A DNA stretch of 64,000 nucleotides from Pirellulaceae bacterium (lineage in GTDB: Bacteria; Planctomycetota; Planctomycetia; Pirellulales; Pirellulaceae), in assembly GCA_022448315.1 (NCBI GenBank), contig JAKVCA010000021.1, positions 1 through 64,000 of the forward strand, written 5' to 3'. The notes under the pieces are model-generated. The model was not told where the DNA came from. It saw only the letters and a list, made by a program, of their open reading frames with translations, and made no database searches. The position numbers and the translations under genes were made by a program. Positions 16,826-26,021 of the stretch are shown here, piece after piece (position 1 is the first letter of the stretch; each line of letters opens with the position of its first letter).

Positions 16826-17887
16826 ATGATTCCGGACCACGTCTGCCATCGTTTTATCCATTGCCAAACTGCCTTTACTTGGGCCTTTGCCTCGATGACG
16901 CTGTTGGTTTGCGGTTGTCAATCTGGTTCGACCGAACCTCAAGTTTCCCCCGAGGGGAAAGTCCAGTTGACCCTCGCGCTGAATTGGTTTCCCGAACCTG
17001 AACACGGGGGTTACTACGCCGCTTTGTTGAACGGGCACTTCGAAGCAGAGGGGCTGGAGGTCGAGATTCAACCTGGAGGACCGGCGGCACCCGTGATTGA
17101 AAAACTGGTACGCGGACAAGTGCAATTCGCCGTCACGAATGCGGATGAAGTCCTCCTGAAAAGGAATCAAAAGACAGATGTGGTCGCCGTCATGGCAGCG
17201 TTGCAGCAAACCCCACGATGCATCATGGTGCACGAGTCCTCTGGCATCACCAAACTCGAGGATTTGCGTAATCTGACGCTTGCGATGAATCGGGGAAAGG
17301 CGTTTGCGGAGTACCTCGAGACCCGCTGCCCTCTGGAGGACGTCAGGATCGTGCAATACAACGGGCGGATTGGGCCGTTTGTCGCCGACACCAAGTACGC
17401 CCAGCAGGCTTATGTGTTCAGCGAACCCATCCTCGCGAGACGAGAAGGCACGAACCCTCAGGCCCTTATGGTGTCGGAGCTGGGGTTCAATCCCTACACG
17501 AGTTGCATCGCAGTCACTCGGGGTTTTGCTGAAGAATCACCGGGTATCGTGAAAAAGTTTGTCCGAGCGTGCCAGAAAGGCTGGCAGGATTACCTCTCCG
17601 ATCCCGCTGCAGTGCACCGACGTTTACTGGAACTCAATTCAGAACTCGACGACGCAAGTCTCCAGGAAGCGCATCAGGCGATCGGCCCCTTGTGTGCGGT
17701 AGCTGGCGACTCCTGTCTGGGGGTGATGGAAGCAGGGCGATGGGAGGACCTGAAACAGAAACTGGTTGAAATCGAGTTCATTTCCCCCGATCTCGATTTT
17801 TCAAAGGCTTACGATGGGCAGTTCCTGGACCCTCAAGTCACGCCGCTTGCTCCGGAAATTCAGGAAGAGAGTGGTGCGAATCCCTGA
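16826..17887 (+). CDS. ABC importer substrate-binding lipoprotein (NMT1/THI5-like)
   Basis: 353 residues with a lipobox LVCGC at residues 27-31 (Cys31 acylated). The mature protein opens with LTLALNWFPEPEHGGYYAALLNGHFEAEG, a signature I associate with ThiY- and RibY-like members of the NMT1/THI5 family, which bind the pyrimidine moiety of thiamine or riboflavin. Other motifs are PGGPAAPVIEKLV and GQVQFAVTNADEVL. ATG 16826 follows GGGAGAA. It belongs with the upstream ATPase and permease despite a 201-base gap. The gap contains two small hairpins (GACTC/GAGTC at 16701-16712; CGCTT/AAGCG at 16716-16728) but no TPP or FMN riboswitch that I can recognise. Confidence 0.88.
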   Translation: MIPDHVCHRFIHCQTAFTWAFASMTLLVCGCQSGSTEPQVSPEGKVQLTLALNWFPEPEHGGYYAALLNGHFEAEGLEVEIQPGGPAAPVIEKLVRGQVQFAVTNADEVLLKRNQKTDVVAVMAALQQTPRCIMVHESSGITKLEDLRNLTLAMNRGKAFAEYLETRCPLEDVRIVQYNGRIGPFVADTKYAQQAYVFSEPILARREGTNPQALMVSELGFNPYTSCIAVTRGFAEESPGIVKKFVRACQKGWQDYLSDPAAVHRRLLELNSELDDASLQEAHQAIGPLCAVAGDSCLGVMEAGRWEDLKQKLVEIEFISPDLDFSKAYDGQFLDPQVTPLAPEIQEESGANP

Positions 17888-18106
17888 TCGCCCGCATCCT
17901 GTAGAAACTGATTAAAACGTGAACCTGAGAGACGAGTTATTCTCTTTGGCCGTTCCGCCATCCGCCTCCTGTGCGTCATGCGAGACGGTTCATTTTAATT
18001 GCATGCCATGCCGAGGTCCGGCAGAATGGAGCGGTTGTTGACCGCTTGGAACGGCAGCCCCATGTTGAATTCGACAGAGCCCCTTTCAATCAAGTGAAAC
18101 CGCAAG

Positions 18107-19528
18107 ATGATTCAAACTGCGATTCGATTCCTGATTCTGGCCTTGTTCCTGACCATCACTGCCAAGGGGTGGACGGCCGATGACCGCCCGAACATCGTTT
18201 TGATTTTCGCGGATGACCAAGGGTATGGCGACGTGGGCGTTTACGGCGCCCAAGGATACAACACACCCAACCTCGACCGAATGGCGGCCGAAGGTTTGAA
18301 GTTCACGAGTTTTTATGTCTCCCAGGCGGTTTGCGGCGCCTCTCGCGCGTCCCTGTTGTCGGGTTGCTATTCCAATCGAGTGAGCATCCTGGGTGCCCCC
18401 GGTCCAAAATCAACCACGGGAATCAATCCGGATGAGCAGTTGCTTCCGGAATTACTTAAAGACGAAGGATATGCCACGGCCATGTTCGGCAAATGGCACT
18501 TGGGACACCTGGAGCCATTTCTCCCTCCCAATCATGGCTTCGATCAGTATTTTGGCTTGCCTTATTCCAACGATATGTGGCCCTACCATCCCACTTCGAA
18601 AGCCTTCCCCGACTTACCATTGATCGAAGGGACCAAGATCATCAATCCTTCGGTAACCGCGGAGGACCAGACGCATCTGACCCGTTGGTACACCGAACGA
18701 GCGGTGGAATTCATCAAAAGCCATCGCGAAGACCCTTTCTTTTTGTACGTTGCCCATGCCATGCCTCACGTTCCCCTTTTCTGCAGCACTGAGTTTCAAA
18801 ACTCTAGTGAACAGGGTGCCTATGGCGACGTGATCCAGGAGATTGACTGGGGCGTGGGCCAGATCTTATCAACGTTGGAAGATTGTGGGCTCACTGAAAA
18901 TACGCTGGTCATTTACACCTCGGATAACGGTCCGTGGCTCTCTTATGGCAACCACGCGGGCACCACAGCCGGGCTTCGGGAAGGGAAGGGAACAGCTTGG
19001 GAAGGCGGTGTCCGCGTCCCATGCCTGATGCGTTGGCCCGGACACCTTGCCAAGAACCGAGTGATTGACGACATGGCGGCCACGATTGATATCCTGCCAA
19101 CGGTCTGTGAATTGACGGGAGCAGACCTGCCGAAAAACAAAATTGATGGACTCAGCCTCTCGGGGCTTCTGGCAGATGAGAATGCGGCGTCACCTCGAGA
19201 CAGGTACCACTACTACTTCGGGAGAGAACTTCGGGCCGTGAGACAGGGCCCCTGGAAACTGGTCTTTCCACATCAGTATCGTTCCTTGACGGGAGAGCCG
19301 GGAAAAGACGGCTTCCCAGGCGGATATACCCAGGAGAAGTGCCAACTTGAGCTTTTTCACCTCGTATCCGATCGAGGCGAATCCAAGGATGTCTCCGCTC
19401 AAAACCCGAAAATTGTCCAACGTCTGCAGAAAATGGCTCAGACGATGCGCGACCAGCTTGGGGATTCTTTGACCCAATCCACAGGCAAAGAAATAAGGCC
19501 GTCTGGCAAAATAGGAAAGTCTCAATGA
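18107..19528 (+). CDS. Secreted type I sulfatase
   Basis: 473 residues with an N-terminal signal peptide (to about residue 23). The metal site (IVLIFADDQGYGDVG, D36-D37), the active-site motif C76-G-A-S-R80 followed by ASLLSG, the KWHLGH motif and YTSDNGP identify a formylglycine-dependent sulfatase of the arylsulfatase A type. The canonical motif is C-x-P-x-R; here position three is alanine, a variation I recall in other planctomycete sulfatases. It should desulfate sulfated polysaccharides or glycolipids in the periplasm. No sulfatase-modifying enzyme is encoded in the window. Confidence 0.94.
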   Translation: MIQTAIRFLILALFLTITAKGWTADDRPNIVLIFADDQGYGDVGVYGAQGYNTPNLDRMAAEGLKFTSFYVSQAVCGASRASLLSGCYSNRVSILGAPGPKSTTGINPDEQLLPELLKDEGYATAMFGKWHLGHLEPFLPPNHGFDQYFGLPYSNDMWPYHPTSKAFPDLPLIEGTKIINPSVTAEDQTHLTRWYTERAVEFIKSHREDPFFLYVAHAMPHVPLFCSTEFQNSSEQGAYGDVIQEIDWGVGQILSTLEDCGLTENTLVIYTSDNGPWLSYGNHAGTTAGLREGKGTAWEGGVRVPCLMRWPGHLAKNRVIDDMAATIDILPTVCELTGADLPKNKIDGLSLSGLLADENAASPRDRYHYYFGRELRAVRQGPWKLVFPHQYRSLTGEPGKDGFPGGYTQEKCQLELFHLVSDRGESKDVSAQNPKIVQRLQKMAQTMRDQLGDSLTQSTGKEIRPSGKIGKSQ

Positions 19529-19667
19529 ACGTGTCTCAACTCAACTAGCGGGATCGCCGAACGGTTCTTACAATACCGGATCTCATAACCGTTCCGAGAC
19601 GCGTCCGTAAAACGACGCCGCTTCGGAACGAAACTTCTCCACTTCAAGGGTTTTCTCGACGATCGAG

Positions 19668-20303
19668 TTGAATGTGAATACGAAGCCAGATAATCCATCG
19701 GATTCGATCGAGATCCCCTTGATGCATCCGGGTTGGGCCGCATTTTTCGGTTGGTTGATCCCTGGAGCCGGCCACTTCTATCAGGGTCGCTATGCCAAAG
19801 GTGGACTTTTCTTTTGCTGCATCCTTTTCACGTTTTTCTACGGTCTGTTTTTGGGAAATGGGCAAGTCGTCTACGCGGCATGGCGCCCAGGCGATTACCG
19901 ATGGCAATACGCTCTCCAACTCTGCGTGGGGGTACCTGCGATGCCGGCAATTGCGCAGTACAGGCGCGCTCGTAAAGGAGAACCTGCGTACTTTGCGAAT
20001 CGTGCTTTTTGGATATCGGAGGAAGGCGAACTCGTCGAAGAAGTCAAACTTGGAACCAAAGGCGCCGTTGAAACGGGTTGGTACAGCCCTCCCCCCGGCC
20101 CCATCCCTACCGATAAAAACTGCGTACTTGGTCTTTGGAACGATGAACTTCAACACAACTTCGAAATTGCCACGCTATTCACCGTCGTTGCCGGCCTCCT
20201 GAATTTGCTTGCCGTATACGATGCATTCGCGGGGCCCGCATTGGCCCGCGAGGAGGATGAAGAGAAACTCGATTCGCGCTTTTTCCCCACCGTAACTCGT
20301 TAG
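19668..20303 (+). CDS. DUF6677-like membrane protein
   Basis: 211 residues. HPGWAAFFGWLIPGAGHFYQGRYAKGGLFFCC matches the TM2-like opening of proteins I associate with DUF6677, a planctomycete group of unknown function. Four hydrophobic segments follow (about residues 24-40, 45-62, 80-97 and 164-182). The start is uncertain: TTG 19668 is the longest reading, GTG 19674 is in frame, and ATG 19722 would remove 18 residues. The gene lies 29 bases upstream of another small membrane-protein gene on the same strand, so the two are probably an operon. Confidence 0.7.
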   Translation: MNVNTKPDNPSDSIEIPLMHPGWAAFFGWLIPGAGHFYQGRYAKGGLFFCCILFTFFYGLFLGNGQVVYAAWRPGDYRWQYALQLCVGVPAMPAIAQYRRARKGEPAYFANRAFWISEEGELVEEVKLGTKGAVETGWYSPPPGPIPTDKNCVLGLWNDELQHNFEIATLFTVVAGLLNLLAVYDAFAGPALAREEDEEKLDSRFFPTVTR

Positions 20304-20332
20304 TCCCGTGGCCCATTCGCGGAAACTCTCCC

Positions 20333-20530
20333 ATGCTTACCGCTAGTTTTTTCACATGGCATCTCTGGCACGCACTGCCGCTGATCATCTTCATCAGTTT
20401 GGCGTACGGTGCGACAAGACATGAGGAACTGTTCCCCATTTTGGTCCAATCATGGCGGTCATTGATCTGGATTGTTGGATTCATGGCAATCATCTATGCG
20501 ATCCTTTTTTTCGCGGGTTGGGGCTTGTAA
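20333..20530 (+). CDS. Small two-helix membrane protein
   Basis: 65 residues with two hydrophobic helices, about residues 10-28 (WHALPLIIFISLAYGATRHE) and 43-64. There is a short cytoplasmic or periplasmic loop between them. I know no function. It follows the DUF6677-like gene by 29 bases and precedes trkA by 56 bases, all on the plus strand, so a shared transcript is likely. Confidence 0.7.
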   Translation: MLTASFFTWHLWHALPLIIFISLAYGATRHEELFPILVQSWRSLIWIVGFMAIIYAILFFAGWGL

Positions 20531-20586
20531 ATTCCAGACGCGGTCGCGGTTTATTTTCCTTTGCCGTAGAAATTTGAGCGAAGATC

Positions 20587-21924
20587 ATGCGGATTGTGAT
20601 ACTCGGTGCCGGTACAGTTGGCGCATCCATCGCGGACGTTCTTTGTTCACTCGGACACGACGTGACCGTGGTGGATCATGATGCCGAGCATATACGTCGC
20701 ATCAACGAAGATCTCGACGTATTGGTCGTGAACGGCTCCGCCTCACAGTCAAGCGTTTTGTTTCAGACAGGAATTTCTTCGGCGGATATTTGTCTTGCGG
20801 TCACGGGGCAGGACGAGGTCAATATTGTCGCCGCGAGCATGGCGAAAGCGATGGGTGCCCGACGGGCTCTGGCAAGGGCCTACGCACCGGTCTTTCGAGA
20901 CTTGAGTACCTTTGACTACCAGCTTCACTTTGGTGTGGATCGCCTCCTGAGTCTTGAGCAACTCACCGCCATGGCTCTGGCCAGAGGTTGCCGGCACCCC
21001 GGAACCGTGGTCGTTGATCAACTGGCCAGGGGGGAAATCGAAATCCAGGAAGTCTCGATTTCGTCCAAGTGCAAGAGCCGCGAAGTTCCATTGCATAGCC
21101 TCGGCTTGCCCTCCTCCGTCCGCATCGGGGCGATCTACAGAGACGGCCGAGTCTGGATCGCCGGCGCCGAGGATCAACTTGAAGCGGGTGATCGCATCAG
21201 CCTGATTGGCCGCCCCGAGGACGTTGAGGCCACGAAGAGTCGATTCCACGTGGACGTTGGCCCACGACAAAGAGTGGCGATCGCTGGGGGAGGCGAGACG
21301 GGATACCACCTCGCGAAGACGCTGGAGAAAGAGAACTTTTCTGTCGTTCTTATGGAACAAGATCCAAATCGGTGCGAAGAACTGGCCAACAGCCTTGATG
21401 ACACTACGGTCATTCATGCAGACGCAACCCGTCGCGCGGTTCTTGAGGAAGAGAGGATCGGAAAATTTGATGTCTTCGTTTCTTGTACAGGAGACGACGA
21501 GAACAACATTTTGGCTGGTGTCGAGGCAAGAGAACTGGGAGCTCAGAAGATTCTCGCTGTGGTGGGACGCCCGGACTACGCCAACATCGTGGGCAAACTT
21601 GGAATCGATCTTGCGGTGAGTGAGCGAGAGGTGATCACGCAGAAGATCTTGAGCTTTCTTAATACGGGAGTCATCATCAGCCGGCTCTCATTGCCCGGCG
21701 GAGACATTCTGGTCTACGAACTCGAGGTCAAAGAGGGTGTTGAAGCGACCAAGTCGACCGTCGCCGAACTCCCGCTCCCGAAACGCTGCCTCATCGCGGC
21801 CGTCAGTCGCCAAGAATTTGTCCGAGTGCCCACCGCCACCGACCAACTGCAAGCCGGTGACATGGTGGTCATCTTTGTTGAACAGACGGTCGCAGATCAC
21901 GCCTTGGCGTTGTTTCAGACCTAA
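20587..21924 (+). CDS. trkA: Trk potassium uptake regulator TrkA
   Basis: 445 residues forming a tandem RCK protein: a first NAD-binding Rossmann domain (ILGAGTVGASIA at about 4-15) with a TrkA_C domain, then a second Rossmann domain (IAGGGETGYHLA, about 226-237) with a second TrkA_C domain. It is the cytoplasmic gating ring that binds NAD(H) and controls TrkH/TrkG potassium channels. No trkH lies in the window. The ATG at 20587 is preceded by gagcg. Confidence 0.95.
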   Translation: MRIVILGAGTVGASIADVLCSLGHDVTVVDHDAEHIRRINEDLDVLVVNGSASQSSVLFQTGISSADICLAVTGQDEVNIVAASMAKAMGARRALARAYAPVFRDLSTFDYQLHFGVDRLLSLEQLTAMALARGCRHPGTVVVDQLARGEIEIQEVSISSKCKSREVPLHSLGLPSSVRIGAIYRDGRVWIAGAEDQLEAGDRISLIGRPEDVEATKSRFHVDVGPRQRVAIAGGGETGYHLAKTLEKENFSVVLMEQDPNRCEELANSLDDTTVIHADATRRAVLEEERIGKFDVFVSCTGDDENNILAGVEARELGAQKILAVVGRPDYANIVGKLGIDLAVSEREVITQKILSFLNTGVIISRLSLPGGDILVYELEVKEGVEATKSTVAELPLPKRCLIAAVSRQEFVRVPTATDQLQAGDMVVIFVEQTVADHALALFQT

Positions 21925-21955
21925 AAACATTCGCCCCCAATCAACAGGCTGAAGA

Positions 21956-21976
21956 GCGAGCAAAGTCCGTGCTCGC
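21956..21976. terminator. Possible bidirectional hairpin between trkA and the PfpI-like gene
   Basis: A perfect 7-bp inverted repeat GCGAGCA / TGCTCGC with a 7-base loop sits between the convergent stops at 21924 and 21979. It lacks a T-run on either strand, so termination is only a possibility. Confidence 0.4.
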
Positions 21977-21978
21977 AA

Positions 21979-22563
21979 TTAGAGGGTGATCTTGGCGCCC
22001 AGTACTTCGAGAAAAGCCCGGATCCAAGCAGGGTGGGCGGGCCACGCAGGCGCTGTCACAAGATTGCCATCTACATGGGCGTTGTCAAATCCTTCGCTGG
22101 GCCCCACAAACGTCCCTCCAACCACTTCGATTTCCGGTCCCACCGCGGGATAACCACAGCACTCTTTTTGTTTGAGTACGCCGGCCGCTGCCAGAATTTG
22201 AGGCCCATGACAGATGGCGGCAATCGGCAAATCATTGTCTGCAAAGTAACGAACAATCTCCAATACGCGATTGTCCAACCGCAGGTATTCGGGAGCTCGA
22301 CCACCGGGAATCACAAGGCCAGCGTATTGGGCGACATCCACCTGGTCAAAATCCGCCGTGATTCGAAAATTGTGCCCTCGCTTCTCGCTGTAGGTCTGCT
22401 CCCCTTCAAAATCATGAATCGCAGTCGCGACGGTGTCTCCGGTCGATTTTCCCGGGCAGATGGCATCCACCTGATAGCCGACCATCAAAAGCATCTGGAA
22501 GGGAACCATGACTTCGTAATCTTCAACAAAGTCACCAACCAACATCAACAACTTATTGGACAT
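21979..22563 (-). CDS. DJ-1/PfpI family protein
   Basis: 194 residues of the class I glutamine-amidotransferase-like fold. The nucleophile-elbow cysteine is in [10 protein letters not shown], and [12 protein letters not shown] marks the conserved glycine-rich loop. Members are glyoxalases, deglycase-like stress proteins or PfpI-type proteases; no membrane segment or signal peptide is present. Convergent with trkA and separated from the upstream MATE gene by about 215 bases, it looks monocistronic. The exact activity cannot be assigned. Confidence 0.9.
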   Translation of the reverse strand: MSNKLLMLVGDFVEDYEVMVPFQMLLMVGYQVDAICPGKSTGDTVATAIHDFEGEQTYSEKRGHNFRITADFDQVDVAQYAGLVIPGGRAPEYLRLDNRVLEIVRYFADNDLPIAAICHGPQILAAAGVLKQKECCGYPAVGPEIEVVGGTFVGPSEGFDNAHVDGNLVTAPAWPAHPAWIRAFLEVLGAKITL

Positions 22564-22779
22564 CTATTAGATTCCTCTTGATGAAAATGACGACAGAACC
22601 CGCGGAATTCGCGACCTCATCCCAGCCGAAAGGGATCGTACCAAACGTTCCCCAGCACGTCGATGTCCTCATCCACGCAACCAGTTGACGCATAACAGTT
22701 CGGCCTCGAAAACGCGTGATTTAGGAGACGCGGATCACAACAACCGAGGGGGCCTTCAATAAAAACGGGCTTTACTTCG

Positions 22780-24165
22780 TCACTCGGGACCGATGATCGT
22801 CATCGACATCCACCGTCCGTGAAAGAATCGTACCGCAAAGACGACCGCCAGCGAAAATAGGAAGAGCGTTAGCAGGGACCACCACCAAATGGTGATCGCC
22901 GTTACGTCGACTAGAAAAGACTCACCCACCATGCCCACAACCACCATAGATCCGGTCCCGATCACAAAGGTCATGACCGTAAAGGTGGTGTCCCCCGCCC
23001 CTTTGATCGCACTCGCAAAAATGATCTGTATCGCGTCAAAAATGCAATAGGCCGCCACAAAACGCAGTAAAAACTCGGTCCATGTTCGAAGTTCTTGAAG
23101 ACCCTGTTCATCCAGTTGATGAAAGAGCAAAAACCAGTGCGGCTTGAAAAAATAGGCCCACGCGAAAATGCCGGAGTAAACGAGCGCGATGAAAAGACCA
23201 TTCCAAGTAGCCCGTCTTGCCAATTTGGGTTTTCCCCTGCCAACTTGATTCCCCACCATGGTGGTCACTGCCATACCGACTCCAACTATGGGAACGAACG
23301 CGACAATGTTGACGCTGAATGCCAGAGTCGTCGCCCCGACGACAAGCGATCCGAGTTTTCCGAGGAACAAGATAACAAGCGTAAATGCGCCACCCTCGAG
23401 GAAGAACTGGAGCCCATTCGGCACACCAAACCGAAGGATTCTTTTGAACAGGTCACCGTCCCAACAGCGTCCGATTCCAAACTGGAAATCTTCGCGATCG
23501 GATTGAAACACCATGTGAACGGCATAAATGACGACTTTCAGCCAGATACTGATAACGGTCGCCCATCCAGCCCCCGCGAGTCCCCATTCCGGAAACATCC
23601 CCGGACCGAAGATCAGGAGATAGTCAAGCAGCACATTGCTTGCGGACGCGAAAACGTCAATCCACATGACTCCCAATGGCCTTTCGAGCCCTACGAAAAA
23701 TGAATTCATGGCAGTGGCAATCACCATTCCAGGCAAACCAAAGGTCATGATCCGAAGGTAGAGGATCTCTCGATCCACAAGATCCTCAGGGTGTTGGAAC
23801 GACTGAAAGATGGTGGGTGAAAACCACGCAATCAACACAAAAATCGGGATGGCGAATATCGCGATCATGCATGTATGCCAGAAAACGGCGCCAATCCGAT
23901 GCTTCTGATTGGCGCCACGATACTGAGCCACGAACGCCATGGAGTAGGCCGCGATTCCCAATGGGAACGAGACCGTGGACCAAGAGAGGGCGCTCGCCTG
24001 CATGACTGACGCCATGTCCTCCGTTGAGTACATGGTCAACATCAGACGATCGCAAAAGTACATGAGGGCGAACGAAGAGGTGGAAACCACCAACGGGAGT
24101 GCCAAACTGAAAACATCCCGGAATCCGCACTCCCGTGACCAAACCGAGCGTCCATCAAGTGTCAT
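22780..24165 (-). CDS. MATE family efflux transporter
   Basis: 461 residues with about twelve transmembrane segments in two similar halves (LALPLVVSTSSFALMYFCDRL at the start, GVPNGLQFFLEGGAFTLVILFLG in the second half), the pattern of multidrug and toxic-compound extrusion proteins. It should export an organic cation or related compound using a Na+ or H+ gradient. Transcribed alone from ATG 24165. Substrate unknown. Confidence 0.92.
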   Translation of the reverse strand: MTLDGRSVWSRECGFRDVFSLALPLVVSTSSFALMYFCDRLMLTMYSTEDMASVMQASALSWSTVSFPLGIAAYSMAFVAQYRGANQKHRIGAVFWHTCMIAIFAIPIFVLIAWFSPTIFQSFQHPEDLVDREILYLRIMTFGLPGMVIATAMNSFFVGLERPLGVMWIDVFASASNVLLDYLLIFGPGMFPEWGLAGAGWATVISIWLKVVIYAVHMVFQSDREDFQFGIGRCWDGDLFKRILRFGVPNGLQFFLEGGAFTLVILFLGKLGSLVVGATTLAFSVNIVAFVPIVGVGMAVTTMVGNQVGRGKPKLARRATWNGLFIALVYSGIFAWAYFFKPHWFLLFHQLDEQGLQELRTWTEFLLRFVAAYCIFDAIQIIFASAIKGAGDTTFTVMTFVIGTGSMVVVGMVGESFLVDVTAITIWWWSLLTLFLFSLAVVFAVRFFHGRWMSMTIIGPE

Positions 24166-24265
24166 CGTGCAGACTTTCTCGCCTCGAGATATTTAATCGT
24201 CTTGGGAAAGACCTACTGGAGTCCCTCGACTCCAATTCCTCTGGCCGATTCTCAGACCTCATCTT

Positions 24266-24293
24266 CCGTCTCCCAAACTCCGTCTCCCAAACT
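24266..24293. repeat. 14-bp tandem duplication
   Basis: Two perfect adjacent copies of ccgtctcccaaact (24266-24279 and 24280-24293) lie in the gap between the MATE gene and a small membrane-protein gene. This looks like a slippage event. Confidence 0.8.
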
Positions 24294-24336
24294 TATTCCA
24301 ACGCGTTTCAATTCCACAAAAGCACTCAAGACTGAC

Positions 24337-24561
24337 CTAAGATTTTTTTGCGGCCAGAGCCATCAGAGTCACTTCGGCCACAATGAATCCCAGCGCGAAA
24401 AATAAGTTTCGAGTAGTCGACAGGAGAGTCGTGATCACACTGTAGGTCCAAGCGCCATAAAAAGAGTAGCTTTCGATAACGCGGCTCGTCTCATAGAGGA
24501 TCGGCAAGATGAAGCCGACGAGGCTGATCAAAAAGACAATCGCTCCCCCGTACCTGCCCAT
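24337..24561 (-). CDS. Small two-helix membrane protein
   Basis: 74 residues starting at ATG 24561 (MGRYGGAIVF), chosen over an upstream GTG at 24600 because a G-rich Shine-Dalgarno (AGGGGGG) sits just before it. Two hydrophobic helices, about residues 5-24 and 48-70, bracket a polar loop. No family recognised. It lies 85 bases before the minus-strand MATE promoter region and is not clearly part of an operon. Confidence 0.6.
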   Translation of the reverse strand: MGRYGGAIVFLISLVGFILPILYETSRVIESYSFYGAWTYSVITTLLSTTRNLFFALGFIVAEVTLMALAAKKS

Positions 24562-24685
24562 CAAATTCCCCCCTTGGCAAAATCTTCGATTCTCTTTCAC
24601 ACACCTCGTTTCGCCGACACATTGCCGAGGGCCACAAATTCACAGAGCTGGAGGATGTTCCACAAATGACACGCCTATCCCCAAG

Positions 24686-25417
24686 TCAATCTGCAAGCAA
24701 ACTTGCTCTCGCCGCCACCGCCATGGCCGCGGTCTCAAGCCGCAGAATCCGTGGACCCAAATGCCCCGTTCGCCACTCTCTCTCTCGTGCTGTTCCAAGT
24801 TCTTCCTCAGTCAGACCTCCTTCGGGTCCGACCGCAATGAGCGAATCTGATGGGCCGCCGGAAAGTTCAAGGGGCTGACTCGAATAAGGGTCGGCTAGCC
24901 AACGGTCTCCGGCAAAGACATCCGCGGCAAAAACCTCTCGACTTGAAATGGGTTCCCCTATCTCCATCAGACGGTTTCGCCCGCACTGCTTACTTGCTTC
25001 GAGAACGTATCGACGCCACCTCATCACCGTCTTCTTCTCGATTTTCACACTTGATCTCTGATAGGTCACGGGCCAGAGTTCCGTGCAACCCAATTCCACG
25101 AGCTTTTCAACCATGAACTGCTGCCGGTCACCTTTGGGGACTGCCGCCGCAATCACCAGTCGAAATGGGAGTTCCACGGAAACCCGTGATTTGGATTCGA
25201 TACGAACCCGAACGGATCGCTTCAGCAGTTCTTCGACAACGCCTGCAGCTGAGCAATCGCGACCGTCGAACAGCTCCAGTTTGTCGCCGACTTTCATTCG
25301 AAGGACATGGAGCAGATGATGCGCCTCTTGATCACCGATCTCCACCTCACCCGACTCGGGTAACTTCTCGCAGAAAAACCTGCGAAAACTGCGACCAATT
25401 GGTTCCTCTCTCCGCAT
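24686..25417 (-). CDS. rsmE: 16S rRNA m3U1498 methyltransferase
   Basis: 243 residues of the RsmE family. An N-terminal PUA-like domain (VGDKLELFDGRD) is followed by a SPOUT trefoil-knot methyltransferase. The signature LIAVGPEGGLTEEE and the C-terminal LGPRILRLETAAMAVAA are the SAM-binding knot. It methylates N3 of U1498 in the small ribosomal subunit. ATG 25417 gives the usual family length. Confidence 0.95.
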   Translation of the reverse strand: MRREEPIGRSFRRFFCEKLPESGEVEIGDQEAHHLLHVLRMKVGDKLELFDGRDCSAAGVVEELLKRSVRVRIESKSRVSVELPFRLVIAAAVPKGDRQQFMVEKLVELGCTELWPVTYQRSSVKIEKKTVMRWRRYVLEASKQCGRNRLMEIGEPISSREVFAADVFAGDRWLADPYSSQPLELSGGPSDSLIAVGPEGGLTEEELGTAREREWRTGHLGPRILRLETAAMAVAARASLLAD

Positions 25418-26021
25418 TGGGGCACCTTGCGTCAGATAAAGTTCAATCTCAAGACCGATCGTTTCAGAGCGGTCAGGTCAAAGGCCGATTTCCCCGCCCT
25501 CCTCGAGAGCGGTCTCAGGATCCTTCTCAGCTTCCTCAGCTTGATTTCAATGGGGCTTCTACAATGTTGCTGCTAATAAAAAGGCAGCAAGTCCCCCAAA
25601 GGTGGCGGAGTGATACGCCCGCAAAGAATCCACCCGTCACCCATGGAGTATGTCCTGTTGAGATCCCCGATCGGTAAAGACGGGGCAAGCCAATATGGGG
25701 TAGGGCTATAATCTACCTAGCCAAGTCTCACTTGCCGAGGCCCGGGATATATCCAAGCTCGTTCGTTCTGGCACCCTTCCGAGCCTTTTGACTGCATTGA
25801 CCCGCTCGCACGGTCACTCCATTTTTCAAAGTAAAAACACTTGTGAACGTGCCTTGAACGGTGTGGCGGATTCTCAAAGACGTCGGTAGCAATTATTGTA
25901 GGGAGAGCAAATTCATTGGTCTTCCACCTCGAGGGACTCCCAAGCCAACCCGTAGTCCATCGAATTGCACGACATTTCACACCGATTCCTCGCCTCCTCA
26001 AAGCGACCACTAAAGCCTCGC
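25418..26021. other. Divergent intergenic region with possible -10 box
   Basis: It lies between rsmE (minus) and the kinase-Hsp70 gene (plus). A perfect TATAAT at 25707-25712 could be a -10 box for the kinase gene, but no matching -35 sits at the proper distance, and it would leave a leader of about 300 bases. No ORF here has protein character and I see no conserved RNA fold. Confidence 0.4.

Noticed and set aside
16526-17356. A 276-residue minus-strand frame
   Set aside because: It is antisense to the ABC binding protein and permease, both with clear motifs and start sites.
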